From the NCBI GenBank assembly GCA_030247855.1, contig JAPDRN010000058.1, forward strand, positions 145,593-209,592: a stretch of DNA of 64,000 nucleotides. The letters are read 5' to 3'. Of this stretch, positions 1-11,305 are shown one piece after another (within the stretch, counting starts at the first letter, position 1; each line of letters begins with the position of its first letter). The notes beneath the pieces are model-generated. The model saw only the letters and a list, made by a program, of their open reading frames with translations. It had not been told where the DNA came from and searched no databases. Position numbers and translations under genes: made by a program. The DNA is from Knufia peltigerae. Its lineage: Eukaryota > Ascomycota > Eurotiomycetes > Chaetothyriales > Trichomeriaceae.

Positions 1-1241
1 CGAGCGTTGATCAAAATATATAGGGCACGGTTCATATTACATATACCTCTCTTTGCACGGGAGTACGATGTACATAAGCTAGTTTGTAGATCCAGATCAG
101 TTGTTGATCAAGAACAAGCCGGGGGGGGAGGAGGAGTGACAGGTTTGTTTTGACGTGTCTCTCTCTCTCTTCCTGTGTGTGTGTGTGTGTGTGTGGAGAG
201 TGATTGGAACCTGTCATCCGGGCTGCACGTTTACGAGTAGATGATGGGTCATTAAACTTGCATGTGATAAAAAAGAAATCAATGTGAGGGAGAGCGAAAC
301 GCGAAACGAGAACCTCTCTGTCCAAAGCACAGATACATCTTGATCGCATTGCGCCGCACTCTTTTCATCCGAGGACATGCATGTACTTTGCATTCTTTTA
401 CGTATATACACACTCAATCTCTTCTCGGATTTGAAACCTCGTATTCCGTACACCAGCCGAGGAAAATCCAATCTCGTCCGAGCCTGTGTCCATGGGAACG
501 TAAACGTCTACATTTTTAATTCACATTGCATGCATATCTGTCTGTTTCCCCCCCAAAAAGTGAGCACGAAACCCCATCCCCAGAATCATTGTCAGATCTC
601 AAACAACATCTTGACACGTTACATTGTGATTGATGGGTGTCAGCACCACCACCACCTCTACCACCACAGCCATCGTATCAGGTACATGCACGGTTCGTCT
701 TGTCTTCAGCACCTATTGTAGTCATTGCAAGGTGGGAAAAGAAAACCAACTTTCGTAAATCGCACTACATTCATTGTCCAAATCCCCCTTCCCCTCCAAT
801 CGAAATGTGTCATGTTCTCATTGCAATCAAGTACGTGTCTAAACATAGTGTTCCGAAAATCCCCCATATTGCAGCAATCCTGCTCGCAAGAAAAAGATAG
901 CTCGTCTTCATCTAGAATATCCGTTTTCTACCACGAAAAAAGTCGTCCCATTATCATCCAGCATCGTCCCAAAAGATGTCCCTGTCCTTCCCTGTTTTCC
1001 AAATCCAAAACCCATGAGCCCCAGATACAGTAACCTTCTCATCCATCATTCACTCCAGGAACTAAAAAAAAAACACCAAACACCAGAGTCACGGTAGTAT
1101 ATCATCGACGTGCTCTCTTGGCTTCTTGTCATCCTTCATCCTTAAAAAAAAAGCAGAGATCAACATCGCTCATGCAACTCCTTTTCCGCCGTTGATATGA
1201 CGTTCGTGCAACGTAGCGTCTCGACGTTAGTCATTCATTCG
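1..1241. other. Intergenic region with CT and GT microsatellites
   Basis: I see no supportable gene here. A CT tract (about 156-171) runs into a GT tract (about 174-195), and several A-runs lie near 1060-1160, just downstream of the SP-RING gene stop. The last few hundred bases are probably the 3' UTR of that minus-strand gene. Open frames here have no domain character or coding-like composition. Confidence 0.5.
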
Positions 1242-4118
1242 TCAGTCGTCATCGTCAAGAATAACCAAAATGTCTGGTTCAGGTTTTGTTGTTGGACTTG
1301 GTTCACCAGCCTTTCTGGAGAGTTCTTCTGGCGTTCCAGCCCTGTGAGTGTGAGAATCGGGTGTCTGCGTGCTGTTCTTGAATCTTTTCTTGGCTTGAGT
1401 TGATGACTCAGGCTTGATTTCCCATGTGCCCTCACGAGAGACGATAATCGCTCTAGTATCCAGCTTGCCCACGGCTTCCAAATCTTTCCGGACATTGCTA
1501 AGAAAGCCATCAACGACCAGCATCTGGGGCCTGGCATCTTTCTTGCAGATGGGACATTTCCATTGGTCTGGATTTGTTACACCCCCTTGGTCTGTACGAC
1601 TGTCCAGGTATGCGTCGAGATCGAAACATTCACGGTGTCGACACGCTTTGCTGCGAGTTGGGGTTGACCAAATACATGACATAAACGGGTCCACAAGATC
1701 AATGCTGATACTTGTTTGTGCGACGACCAGGTCCTCGTCGTCACCGGCACCAGGGGTGGGTCGGAGTGTTGCGACTATTGACGCCACAACCTCTGCTGCA
1801 TCAGCCTGTCCAACCATTGCTCGGATTGCCTCCCTATGAGCCACAGAGATGACTTCTATTGCCATCAAATAGGACATTGGACGATCTCCTGGGTCGAAAT
1901 TGATGCAAACTACTACCTCGTTAACGCCTTTTTGCAGAACGTCGGTCACATCAGTTGGAAGGTCAGTACCATAATGGACTTTCCGTCGGAAATCAATACC
2001 CATGTCGCCATTCACGGAGGCTGAGAGATGAGGTGGCCATTGGGTTGGTCGCGTAGAGTACTCCGACATGGAAATCTCCTGTACAGTCTGCTTTTTATCT
2101 GATCCTATAGACTTCAACCTAAATTGCGTGCTGCCATTGACAATCTTCCGATGCTTCGTAAAGGAATCGCCGATCACTTCTTCACCCTGTGTCTTTCTTG
2201 CCCAATACTGTTCCGGCACTTCAAAGGTCCATTGAGCCATAGGTGAGTCAACATCGAGAGTTTTAGAACGACTGATAATAGTCTCCACGTATTGATACCA
2301 CTTGGTCTGGTTAATACGAGCCACAGGGTCGACTTTGTCCATAGTTGGTGTGCGCAAATGGGCTTGATGTAGCGCATAACGATCAGGGTCCGGGACGGCA
2401 AACACCGGTAGGGTAAAGTTCCCATCTCTCCAAAATAAGAGGTCATGAGGTCCCTCTTCTTGAGTCATCCCCGTGGAAGTCGTTTGAGGCATCTGTGCCC
2501 CTACTTGAGCCTGGACACAGCTGTTGGGTCCCTCCTGAGACTGACTGAAAGTGTAAAAATGAGGCTGATGGTTGGTATATTGATTGACTGGAAGAAGCTG
2601 TCCTGATAGACGATAAGGGTTCTCTATAGAATGGGCGGTCGTTGTCACAGTATTCGTACTGGGAGCCTGATTTTGATGTTCTCTCAAAGGAAGCTGTGCC
2701 ACGTGGCTATGGCTAGAACGGATGGGCCTAGCAACATTGGGCAGTATTCTAACCTGAGGCCAGCCGACACCAGCTTGTTGATTGATCAGATGGCCTGCTT
2801 GCTGCGTAACATGCACAGGTGATTGCTGTCCAACCCTGGATGAAGCCAAGGCGGAGACTTGAGTATTCTCACCTTGAAGCTGTAATGACTGACCTGGACG
2901 CTGTAATGGACGTCCTGGAGGCTGTAATTGAGGCTGCAATGGATGTTCTTGAGGCTGTAATGGCTGACCTGAAAGCTGTAAGGGATATCCTGGACGCTGT
3001 AATGGCTGACCTGGACGCTGTAATGGCTGACCTGGACGCTGTAATGGCTGACCTTGAAGCTGTAATGGCTGACCTGGAAGATGTTGATACTGCCCAGAAC
3101 GAAAATTTCCCAAATTAATACAGTATTTTTTGTAGAAGTCGTTTGCAGATTTCGATAGTTGGCTTTCATCTACCGTTCCGAGCTCGTCAACTGAAAGGGG
3201 TGTTTGCGCAGGGTCTTTCAGAGCTTGGTCGAAGAGCCTCATAGCTATCATGAACCAACGTGGGTCAGTTGGTCTCATAGTGACAAAGTACATGTACACG
3301 CACTTTTCCAGAGTCACGGATCGAAGCTGCAGTGAATGCTTGATCTGAATTGGACAAGGAGGCCACTCTCGCTGAGAAAACAAGCTCCAAATCGTAGTCC
3401 AATTCTGCTGCAGTGTAGACAGAAACCGCTTGACCCGGTTCACTTGACCAGCCAGAACCAAAGCTTGTGGACTAGTACCTCCTAAGTATAGATGTAGAGA
3501 CATTGGGAATCGAGACAACACGGCAGCTACTTCCTGACTTAGCCCCTGATTTGAATGCAGGAAGTGCTGTAAGGTCATCAGCCCGAATACATGGCTCTGA
3601 TTTAGACCAAGTTGTGAGAGAACAGTATGATGCTGGTCACAAGACCAAGCACAGAATATGACATGTGTGACGATGAAGAAAACATCATTGTCCTTGCAAG
3701 CCTCGAGTAACCTAGCAATTCTGAATTCATCGACCATGCTATAGGTTTGAGGATTGGTCACCGCAAGTGCGTGATCGAGCTGTCTAGTCAGGACGTTGGT
3801 GTCCGGCGTGATGGGCGAATGTTGAGGCGTAGGGAGTTGAGATGAGGCCGCGGGTATGCCGACCGAGAAAGAAGGACTTGGTCCCGCCCTTTGTCCATTT
3901 GGGACCCCGAAATCATTTCCACGTTTCTTGCCCTGTCTATGGACAGAATGCTGGTCTTTAGCATGTACACCAGGGGTGGTTGGCGCAAGCATCGGAGGAG
4001 AGGCGCTTGTAGCGGCTAGGCTTGATGATGTCGGATTAGCTGCGGGCATCATGGTTCGTCTCCTGGACAGTGGCCGTACTTGCTTTTGGTCTTGTCTGGT
4101 GAGCGTTGAGGAGCTCAA
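1242..4118 (-). CDS. MIZ/SP-RING zinc finger protein, probable SUMO E3 ligase
   Basis: A single uninterrupted 958-residue frame. The C-terminal part (about residues 800-875) has the SP-RING pattern: a Cys near 815, then CRHRECFD, about 20 residues, then WKCPIC and LVVDGFL. SP-RING domains of the Siz/PIAS/Pli1 group bind the SUMO E2 Ubc9 and pass SUMO to nuclear substrates, so this is probably a nuclear SUMO ligase. The protein ends in DILVILDDDD, a hydrophobic stretch followed by acids that matches a SUMO-interacting motif. The N-terminal half is low complexity (Ser/Pro/Gln) and shows no SAP domain that I can recognise. Residues about 344-417 are Pro/Gln heptads (PLQRPGQ type) encoded by a 21-base minisatellite. 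The first Met of the frame (MSSSTLTRQ) is taken as the start; I see no intron. A MIZ-type transcriptional cofactor without ligase activity is the main alternative. Confidence 0.85.
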   Translation of the reverse strand: MSSSTLTRQDQKQVRPLSRRRTMMPAANPTSSSLAATSASPPMLAPTTPGVHAKDQHSVHRQGKKRGNDFGVPNGQRAGPSPSFSVGIPAASSQLPTPQHSPITPDTNVLTRQLDHALAVTNPQTYSMVDEFRIARLLEACKDNDVFFIVTHVIFCAWSCDQHHTVLSQLGLNQSHVFGLMTLQHFLHSNQGLSQEVAAVLSRFPMSLHLYLGGTSPQALVLAGQVNRVKRFLSTLQQNWTTIWSLFSQREWPPCPIQIKHSLQLRSVTLEKCVYMYFVTMRPTDPRWFMIAMRLFDQALKDPAQTPLSVDELGTVDESQLSKSANDFYKKYCINLGNFRSGQYQHLPGQPLQLQGQPLQRPGQPLQRPGQPLQRPGYPLQLSGQPLQPQEHPLQPQLQPPGRPLQRPGQSLQLQGENTQVSALASSRVGQQSPVHVTQQAGHLINQQAGVGWPQVRILPNVARPIRSSHSHVAQLPLREHQNQAPSTNTVTTTAHSIENPYRLSGQLLPVNQYTNHQPHFYTFSQSQEGPNSCVQAQVGAQMPQTTSTGMTQEEGPHDLLFWRDGNFTLPVFAVPDPDRYALHQAHLRTPTMDKVDPVARINQTKWYQYVETIISRSKTLDVDSPMAQWTFEVPEQYWARKTQGEEVIGDSFTKHRKIVNGSTQFRLKSIGSDKKQTVQEISMSEYSTRPTQWPPHLSASVNGDMGIDFRRKVHYGTDLPTDVTDVLQKGVNEVVVCINFDPGDRPMSYLMAIEVISVAHREAIRAMVGQADAAEVVASIVATLRPTPGAGDDEDLVVAQTSISIDLVDPFMSCIWSTPTRSKACRHRECFDLDAYLDSRTDQGGVTNPDQWKCPICKKDARPQMLVVDGFLSNVRKDLEAVGKLDTRAIIVSREGTWEIKPESSTQAKKRFKNSTQTPDSHTHRAGTPEELSRKAGEPSPTTKPEPDILVILDDDD
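2868..3087. repeat. 21-base coding minisatellite (Pro/Gln heptads)
   Basis: About ten degenerate copies of a 21-base unit (plus-strand form near ggctgacctggacgctgtaa) lie inside the SP-RING gene. They encode heptads such as GQPLQRP. The three copies around 3000-3060 are nearly identical, and copies to either side diverge. Because 21 is a multiple of three, copy-number change keeps the reading frame, so length polymorphism between strains is expected. Confidence 0.85.
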
Positions 4119-5678
4119 GTTTGAAGAAATCTCAAATTATTGGCACCAAATTCGCTCTGCTTGCACACAGCACAGTCGTTTTGGAGGTGTGCAGGTGGAA
4201 GGAAAGAGTATTCTGAGATCTCTGAGCAGATTGGATAGGCACCATCCATGATCTTTTGGAGGTCTTCAAAGAATATTACCTGGCGATCTCCGAAGTGTGA
4301 GAACGGCAGGAAGTATTAGAAGAGGCAGGATCTTTGAAGAAGGCGTGACCAGCATCCGGCATGCTTGTCCTCGAAATCGCGGCGGTTGAGGTGGAGGAAG
4401 AGAAGGAGGGTGGGAGAAGTAGGAGAAATGCTGAAGGAGCACTTCGCAGAATGTTCTGCCTGTCAATCGGTCAGCCATGGACAAGGGTGCAGGCCAGAAG
4501 ACAAAGACGTACTGCTCATGCGGTGAGGTGGCATTGTGTCGTCAGTTGACCAGGGTCGCAGAGTCAAGCGAGCGGCGGCATCAGGCTGAGGGTTTTAGCA
4601 AGCAAAGATTCGATCAAAAGTCACGCCTACTGGGCAATCTCATAGTGCTGCTTTGACAGTTTGTGCGAATACCTTGGCCAGTGGATCTGTATGCTCGTGG
4701 GAAGAGGTTGGCGATGATGAATTGAATGTCTAGTGAGGGCACTTTCACTCAGTGATGCTGTCACGAACCAGAGTCAGAGCACCACTACTCCGTATTTAGA
4801 GCACACAAGTACATAGACAGGCGAGCCTAGTAGCTGCACCAGCGCATAGGTGGAGCTGGATTGAATTCTGCGGAGAACCTCCATAATACTTGTACAAGTA
4901 CAAATGTCGATGAAACGAGTGCCGAAAAAGAAGGCTCGGGGCGCTGCTACGGCCTTGGCAACGAGCCTATTTGCGCATAGTTTTGAGGTATAAGAATGCT
5001 CTAATATTCCTCATATGTGCCACCGCCGTCTCCTATAGGGGTGTCCTATAGGTGAGTCCTTTCCACACAAGAATTGTCTTTGGTCGACTTCATCAAATCT
5101 TGATGATATGGCTATCACCTATTCACGGTACTGCCAGGGTGCTCCGACAGCTAGAAAGAAATCCCCTCGGCCGTTTGGGCTCTACTTCCAGCCCAAATAT
5201 GGTAGCAGTGCCCCACGAGGATAGTACTCAAAGGGTAGTATTAATTTCGTCTGGAAATGATGGACGTAGTGTGACATGGTTTAGTTCTGCCAAGGACATA
5301 GGAGGAGGAAGAGAACGGCCCAGACCCCAGGGGGTTCTAACGCCTTCGCGTACGTCCAGCACTCCCAGCCGTCGCACTTAAGACTGCTCTCCCTTAACAA
5401 TGAGAGTAGTCGATGTTAATAAGACTGCTACCACTTTGAATCCATATATATCAATCGCACTCTATTCGCGGGCTTTTCACTTCCTAACGGTCCCACCCGG
5501 TGGCACTCGGACAAGCCCCAACGGCAAAGCGGCTGAATCTAGTAGTATTCTTAAAGAATGTGTGTACACGTACTCTGTGGTTATGAATAAGTTAACCACG
5601 GAGTGAATGTCTTTCTTTCGGTAGTCACCATTTGAGACCGTGGAGCGCAAGGCAAAAGTGGTGAATCGAGGAAGACAT
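4119..5678. other. Gene-poor intergenic region
   Basis: No coding region with recognisable domains. The first part is presumably the promoter of the minus-strand SP-RING gene. A short local repeat (cctataggggtgtcctatagg, about 5032-5052) and one TACTCCGTA word (4786) are present. Short open frames around 5050-5400 have no protein-like character. Confidence 0.5.
4786..4794. repeat. Dispersed TACTCCGTA word
   Basis: An exact copy of the 9-mer that occurs 12 times in this window; see the finding on its enrichment. Confidence 0.6.
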
Positions 5679-6806
5679 TTAAGATTCAGACCCTGGTAGC
5701 TTTCGCCCTTCGCCATGTTCGTGCATATCGGAAACTCGTGCAATGAATCTTTCGGGTAAGTTGAGATAAGCCACGTCTTGCCCGGTGATGATATTCTTAC
5801 TGTACTCGAGGTATGTGGTTTGGAACTCAGCCCATAGGGTGCCGTCTGGAGACGAGGTTGATGCGCTGGAACTAGGGCGGGGATAGTACGGGTCGTTCCT
5901 CAATAATGCAGAAGCGGCCTGGTCAATGCCGGCATCGTCCATAGTCAGTGGCTTGCAGCAATCAAAGTCCAGGACCCATAGAGAATGAGTTCCCATGAAA
6001 TCGTGACTATGTACGGAGTACACGGTGGGTGATTTCTGGTTTGGCTTGGACGCCTCCCAGCACAAACTCGATATCATTGGCGTCGATTTTGGCAATCCGG
6101 TGCAGCACGGCAAGCATCTCAGCCATCGCATGAGCATACTCCACAATGGGAAGCCCGAGGTCCTCTGCCTGGTTAAGATGCAGGGGATAGTTGCGCAAGG
6201 AGAAGAAATTTCGTCCTCGTCTGGCTTCGCTTTGAATCTTTCGTCGGCCAAGGTAGGGACGAACTAGACAATCTCGGTCAGCATCGTTTGCCTTGATGGT
6301 CGCAGCCGATGCGGGCGGACAGTATCGGTCAATCAGACGATACCTCACCTCCTGTGATAGTGGTGGTATGCGTTCCGCGCAGAGTACATTGCAAGGAGTA
6401 TAGTCGACCGGAAATCTGGCGAGATTCATGTCCCACCATCTCTCGTCGGTTTTCACAAAATTCGGCCAACGTGGCACGCATACATTGAATACTGTATAGT
6501 GCGAAGCTGTTTCAAGAACGAGTTTGTGCATGTTATAGTCATTGCGAAGAGACCGGCCTGGACCACCATCCTCTCGTTTCATCGCCATGGTACCTCCTTC
6601 GGCTGCCCATACAGATCCACAAAAGCCTTGACTCTGCGGCGGAATTTTGTAGGGGTGCATTCTTGCTGAACAGTGGATGTCAATTCGAGCGCCATGGATG
6701 GAAATGCTCCTCTGGTATTAATATTGCTGTTATAGTCGTTGTTGCGGTTATGGTGATGATTCATGAGATGAAATTCTTTGCCGACGGGAATGTATAGATG
6801 TTGCAT
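5679..6806 (-). pseudogene. DUF3669-type protein gene broken by two frameshifts
   Basis: Three successive minus-strand frames read as one DUF3669 protein (a fungal family often labelled 'zinc finger protein'; molecular function unknown). Frame A (from 6806) carries the N-terminus to TKFRR. Frame B (about 6635-6020) carries GFCGSVWA, AMKREDGGPGRSLRNDY and DANDIEFVLGG. Frame C (about 6010-5679) carries LWVLDFDCCKPLTMD, RNDPYYPRP and the end, ERFIARV. The conserved GxCGSVWA, KREDGGPGRS and LDFDCC blocks are all present and in the right order. The A to B change near 6630-6637 fits one missing base. The B to C change near 6010-6020 fits 3n+1 extra bases, and the sequence there is the palindrome-like TACTCCGTAC word. 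GT-AG introns that would repair the frames were sought, and none of usable length was found. A recent pseudogene is favoured; assembly error is the alternative. Confidence 0.7.
6011..6021. repeat. TACTCCGTA word at a frameshift
   Basis: Plus-strand gtacggagtac lies exactly where the DUF3669 reading frame breaks. It is the only copy of the word that lies inside a recognisable (though broken) coding sequence. Confidence 0.6.
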
Positions 6807-7926
6807 ATGAATGCCTTATATGCAGTGGTCATTATGGAGGGCCTCAGGTCAGGAAGTCACGAGCTTTGACAAGGTATCAATGTGAAGATTTCCTAAAGCT
6901 CCGCTGTACCAACTGGTCTCAGACTCAATCTCGAGAGCAATGACACACAGAGAAAAAGAAGTGGAAGTACGCGGGAGCAGCACGTGAGTAATCTTCATAG
7001 ATATAGTTTATCTTGATCCGTCAAAGATCCTTCCTGTCCACACCGTACATGATTGTATGGATTTGGGAGTAGGCGAAGACAGAATTATTTGAATATATCG
7101 TTGTAGTTACTAAAGCGGCGAGGACCGCATTTGTCCTGATCGGGACGGGCTTGGCTGGAGCTGGTTTAGGCGCCTATTTCACCGACGTTGAGATTACGGG
7201 GAAGTAAAAGGCGGAAGACCCTGACGAGGAATCAACAGATGTTCTGATACGATACGAGACAGCGAGCGATGCTCCGTCAAGTTCGGCAGAAGGGGAACGA
7301 CTGCACAGACCCTTAGCACCCAATAATGGTGCGATCGAGGCTCACTAAATAGGCTCACTAGACTCATTAAATAGGCTTGTTAGGCGCTAGCACACACCAA
7401 CAAACTCGTGCCCAGAAACGTGCAAACTGCGCAGTGTGGACTTGAAGCATGCCAGGTATACATAGATGCGACACCTACTCCGAGCTCTATGAAGAGGACG
7501 TTCGTTGTGGAACCTGCTATCTATACTTGAATTCTTCTAGATTGCTTCTACATTCTTTCTAATCCCCGTGTGGTCTTTGCTGCACAGTGGACGTGTGTCA
7601 CCCTCAACTTTGTCTGCAGTATCACCCAACGCTGCACCACCAGCAGCCACCAGTTTCATTTACGCGCAGCGCAGCGCAACACCGGACCACCTCGCTGTCC
7701 TCTTCACCCATCTCCTTGTATCACGCTCCATACGTTACCTCTTGTCCTTCCTTCGAGTGCCAATATCGACCTGTTCACCATCGATGGCCATGCGAATGCC
7801 CACCCCTGTTCTTCTGTTCCGTCAATCAAAGGCAAACACGGGTTAAAACATCCATGAATTCATCAAGAACATCACTCGGGTTTCGTTGCGCTTGACAACT
7901 TGCTGAAACACCGCAACTGAGCCACA
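6807..7926. other. Intergenic region with short direct repeats; 5' leader of the Boi-type gene
   Basis: Between about 7335 and 7385 the words aggctcactaaatagg / aggctcactagactcattaaatagg form an imperfect tandem repeat; this could be a relic of a mobile element, but no inverted ends or transposase were seen. The last 350 bases are CT- and CA-rich, typical of a fungal promoter and 5' UTR, and should serve the plus-strand gene that starts at 7927. Confidence 0.4.
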
Positions 7927-10921
7927 ATGGCACTCTCTGCTCAACAGCGACACCTGGCCGCTTTGCAACCAGGCGATCTTTTGGTGGTCATCCGTGCGTT
8001 CAAGATCTCCTGGTCTTGTTAAGAATTTCGGCTAACATTTCAACTTGGTAAATAGATGACTTCGATGCGCGAAGTCCTGATGAATTGACCCTGCGAAAGT
8101 CAGATCAGATCGAGCTTGTTGAATTGGATGAGGGCTTTGGGGATGGCTGGTTTCTGGGAAGACACCTTCAACATGGGAATACGGGCTTGTTTCCAGGCGG
8201 TAGGTTAGTTCACTTTAATAGAAGGCACAGCGAACTAATATATGTGCAGTCTATACCGCCAAACTCCCTCGCAACTTCGCTCCTGTTGGCTTCCAGTCGA
8301 CAAGAAGTCCTTCTTTGCCTGCAGAACAAATGCCGTACAAACCGGTCGACCCTGATAGCAACGCGCAATTCACCGGCACAGGTTCTCAGGCTCCCTCGTT
8401 CCTTTCGAGAACTTCAATACCTCCCTCTCCCTCATACATTCAGCGAAGCATCGGTCAAGCACTCTCGGAGTCAAATGGTGGCCAGGAAAGCCCGGTTATG
8501 AATGAGACTCTCAGCGTCATAGAAGAACATATAACCGATCTAAGTACTCCTCGCCAAAGTTTAGCCCCTCCCCAACCCATTACGGAGGACTCTGAAAGCG
8601 ATTATGGCAGCCACTTTGACCGCGCATCCTTCATCGCGGGGCCCGAGACAGACAGTGAAGATAACACACGCTTGACTGAAGCAGAAGTCAACCAGTGGGA
8701 TGCCAAAGAAACGGCGGAATTTTTAAGAGGGATGGGAGTAGATCCCAAACACTGCGATATTTTCGAAGAACAAGAAATCACTGGCGATGTGCTTCTGGAA
8801 ATGGATCAGTCATTTATCCACATGAAGGAATACGACTTTGGTGTCATGGGTCGCCGCCTGAAGACGTGGCATAAGATCAGGGACTTCCAGAATCGGGTTC
8901 GAGCCACCAAAGCCTCGCAGAAGAGTGGCCTTCGACAGACTAATTCAACGGAGGATGCCCCTCGGATACACGCGCGTGCTATGTCGGGCAACACAATTTT
9001 GCCTAGGATCCCCAGTCTCATGGACGAACGAGGGCTTACACTCCGTCAGTCACAGCAATCTCAGCCAAAGAGTCATCATGCCGGCCCTTCTCCAGAACCG
9101 CCAGTATCACCTTCATTTGCACGGCCACAATTGGGATCCAGCACTCCGCCGTCTCCATGGAGATCTTCCATGGCTACCGAGAGTCCGACCAGACCTTCCG
9201 CAGCGTCGATCCGTGAAATGAACCATTCTCGTCGGCATTCGTCTATAGATTTCGCTAAAAATATTGTGTCCGAATTCGCGTCTGCGTCTTCTCGAAACAC
9301 TCTACCCCATCCACACAAGAAGAAGGCTTCTCTGGACAGAGACTGGTCAATGAGCAATGCGACCACTGCAAACGCTGGTGAAAGCACGCCATCACTCAAA
9401 GTGAGCACGGCGGCGGATAATACGGATTTGACCTTGACGCCTCCTTTCCTGGGTGACACCTCTACAGTCGATCTTGACCGGGGTTATTTTAGCGGTAACG
9501 AGGTTGAGAACAGGAAAACACGCAATATTCTGAGGAAGAGAGATGGCGGAGAGAGCGTTGGCCACTCTCGTCAGTCGAGCGCAATTGATGAGTCAAAACA
9601 ACAAAGTCGAAATTCAAAACGACATTCACGCCTCAGTAGCGTCGACTCCATTCGCAACCCATCATTAATCTCGTCGGCGGCAAAAGCATATCACAGCAGT
9701 TCGTATAAGGGACGATTTCGATCAGCTAGCGCGCGCAACCTCATTACACAGCGGTCCCCAGTGGTCACATCTCCGACAGTAACCAATCTCGAGGATGACA
9801 GTCTCTCTAATGTGTCCTCTCCGCAAGGCATGAGTGCGACAGCATCACCTGCTGTGCCTGCTTCTGCCCCATTCACAGCAAGTCAGAAAGCCCGGAAGCT
9901 ATTAGGTCTGCGCGCTGCTTCAGAAGCGGTAACGGGAAGCGAGAAAGAAGCTGCAGACATGACAAATATTACTTCCGAGCCGCTGAAGGAGAGCCCTCTG
10001 GCTTCGCCATCAGGTTCTCAAACGCCTTCTGCAACCTCACGTAGCTTCGACATGGATAACACGGATGCCTCTTCAAAAGGCACCACCGAACACTTGGGTC
10101 CGCTCCTGCATACCAAAACCGCCGTACGGACGAACCCCAAGACGAAACGACAGACGAGTGCATACACAAGAGGTCTACTACAAATTTCACCGGCAGAAGC
10201 TCGTAAATTCTGTGACTACTCTGGCTGGATGAAAAAACGATCGGCAGGTCTCATAGCGCAGTGGAAACCTCGACTGTTCATTCTCCGTGGACGAAGACTT
10301 TCATATTATTACTCGGAAGATGACACCGAGGAAAAGGGCATAATCGATATTTCAGGCCACAAGGTTCTGGTTGCTAACTCCGACCCCATAACTACGCTTC
10401 AAGCGACGATCAGCGGGTCGACACCATCCATAGGTTCTACCACTCCTCTCTCCGAGAAGTCACCAGATGTGTCTCGCGGATCTGGTGGTGGCGCCCCTTT
10501 CTTCTTCAAGCTTGTTCCCCCCAAAGCCGGCCTCTCAAGGGCCGTCCAATTTACGAAACCAGCCGTTCACGTTTTCCAGGTCGACAACATCAATGAAGGC
10601 AGGAAGTGGATGGGTGAAATCCTGAAGGCGACCATTGAGCATGACCTAACGAGCTTTGAGACCACCAACCGACAGAAAACGATCAGTTTGGCAAAGGCAA
10701 GGGCAAGAAAAGAACGACCTCCTGCCCTCAAGGGGACTGAAGAGGTTGAAGAAGAAATGGCAGAATTGCCCGAGAAGCCAACACCTCTCGAGGAGAAAGA
10801 CCTCAACGAGACTGGCCTGAATATACAAGGTCTCAACTTTAGCGAATCCCAGATCAACCTGTCGCTAACGACCGGCCTCTCGAGTGCCACCAAATCTAGC
10901 CACGAGGATGACGAGAGCTGA
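7927..10921 (+). CDS. Boi1/Boi2-type polarity protein (SH3-SAM-PH)
   Basis: Three exons: 7927-7993, 8056-8199 and 8250-10921, giving 960 residues. Both introns have clear GT/AG borders and keep the frame through the SH3 fold. Residues about 10-78 are an SH3 domain (LLVVIHDFDARSPDEL, then ELVELDEGFGDGWFLGR, then TGLFPGVYTAKL). A SAM domain is at about 217-287 (VNQWDAKETAEFLRGMGV). A PH domain is at about 727-868 (YSGWMKKRSAG...WKPRLFILRGRRLSYYYSE, ending FQVDNINEGRKWMGEIL), interrupted by a Ser/Gly-rich insert of roughly 45 residues. This order is that of yeast Boi1/Boi2, which bind Bem1, Cdc42 and the exocyst at growth sites. I infer a role in hyphal tip polarity and exocytosis. The linker is Ser-rich and basic, which suggests heavy phosphorylation. 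Confidence 0.92.
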
Positions 10922-11305
10922 CTGAGGAAATTAATGAGGGATAGATTGGATAGAGAGCCTTATAGGATATGTAAATAAATTCCGGGGGGAGACAAAGCTA
11001 CCTTAATGCTGTACCATGACCGTCTACTATTGATATACCAAATTATGAAAGTGGAAAGACCTTTCTCAAGTCTATAGCAGGGGTTTCAAGAGATGATTGA
11101 TTGATACTGACAATACCTACGTATGTAGTAATACTCAATGCCCGTGAGAGTCTGTGTAATGGTTGCACTCATAACTAAATGACCCGCAGTGTCTCCCCTG
11201 AACGATCTACACGTCTCTCCAATGACTCCATGTATTTATGGTTATTGTTATTATTGGATGTGCAGGCGCATCTTTCTCTAGTTTCATTCTTTTTTTCATG
11301 CTTCG
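10922..11305. other. Short spacer between two plus-strand genes
   Basis: AT-rich 3' UTR of the Boi-type gene followed by a T-rich promoter of the phosphoesterase gene. No other feature was seen. Confidence 0.5.

Noticed and set aside
2819..3118. A plus-strand 99-codon frame with heptads of the type DLDAVMA, resembling an amphipathic helix
   Set aside because: It is the antisense of the 21-base minisatellite, which is open in several frames because its unit is a multiple of three; the minus-strand SP-RING gene explains it.
7335..7385. Imperfect tandem of aggctcactaaatagg words suggesting a transposon end
   Set aside because: No matching inverted end, target duplication or transposase fragment found; kept only as a note in the intergenic entry.
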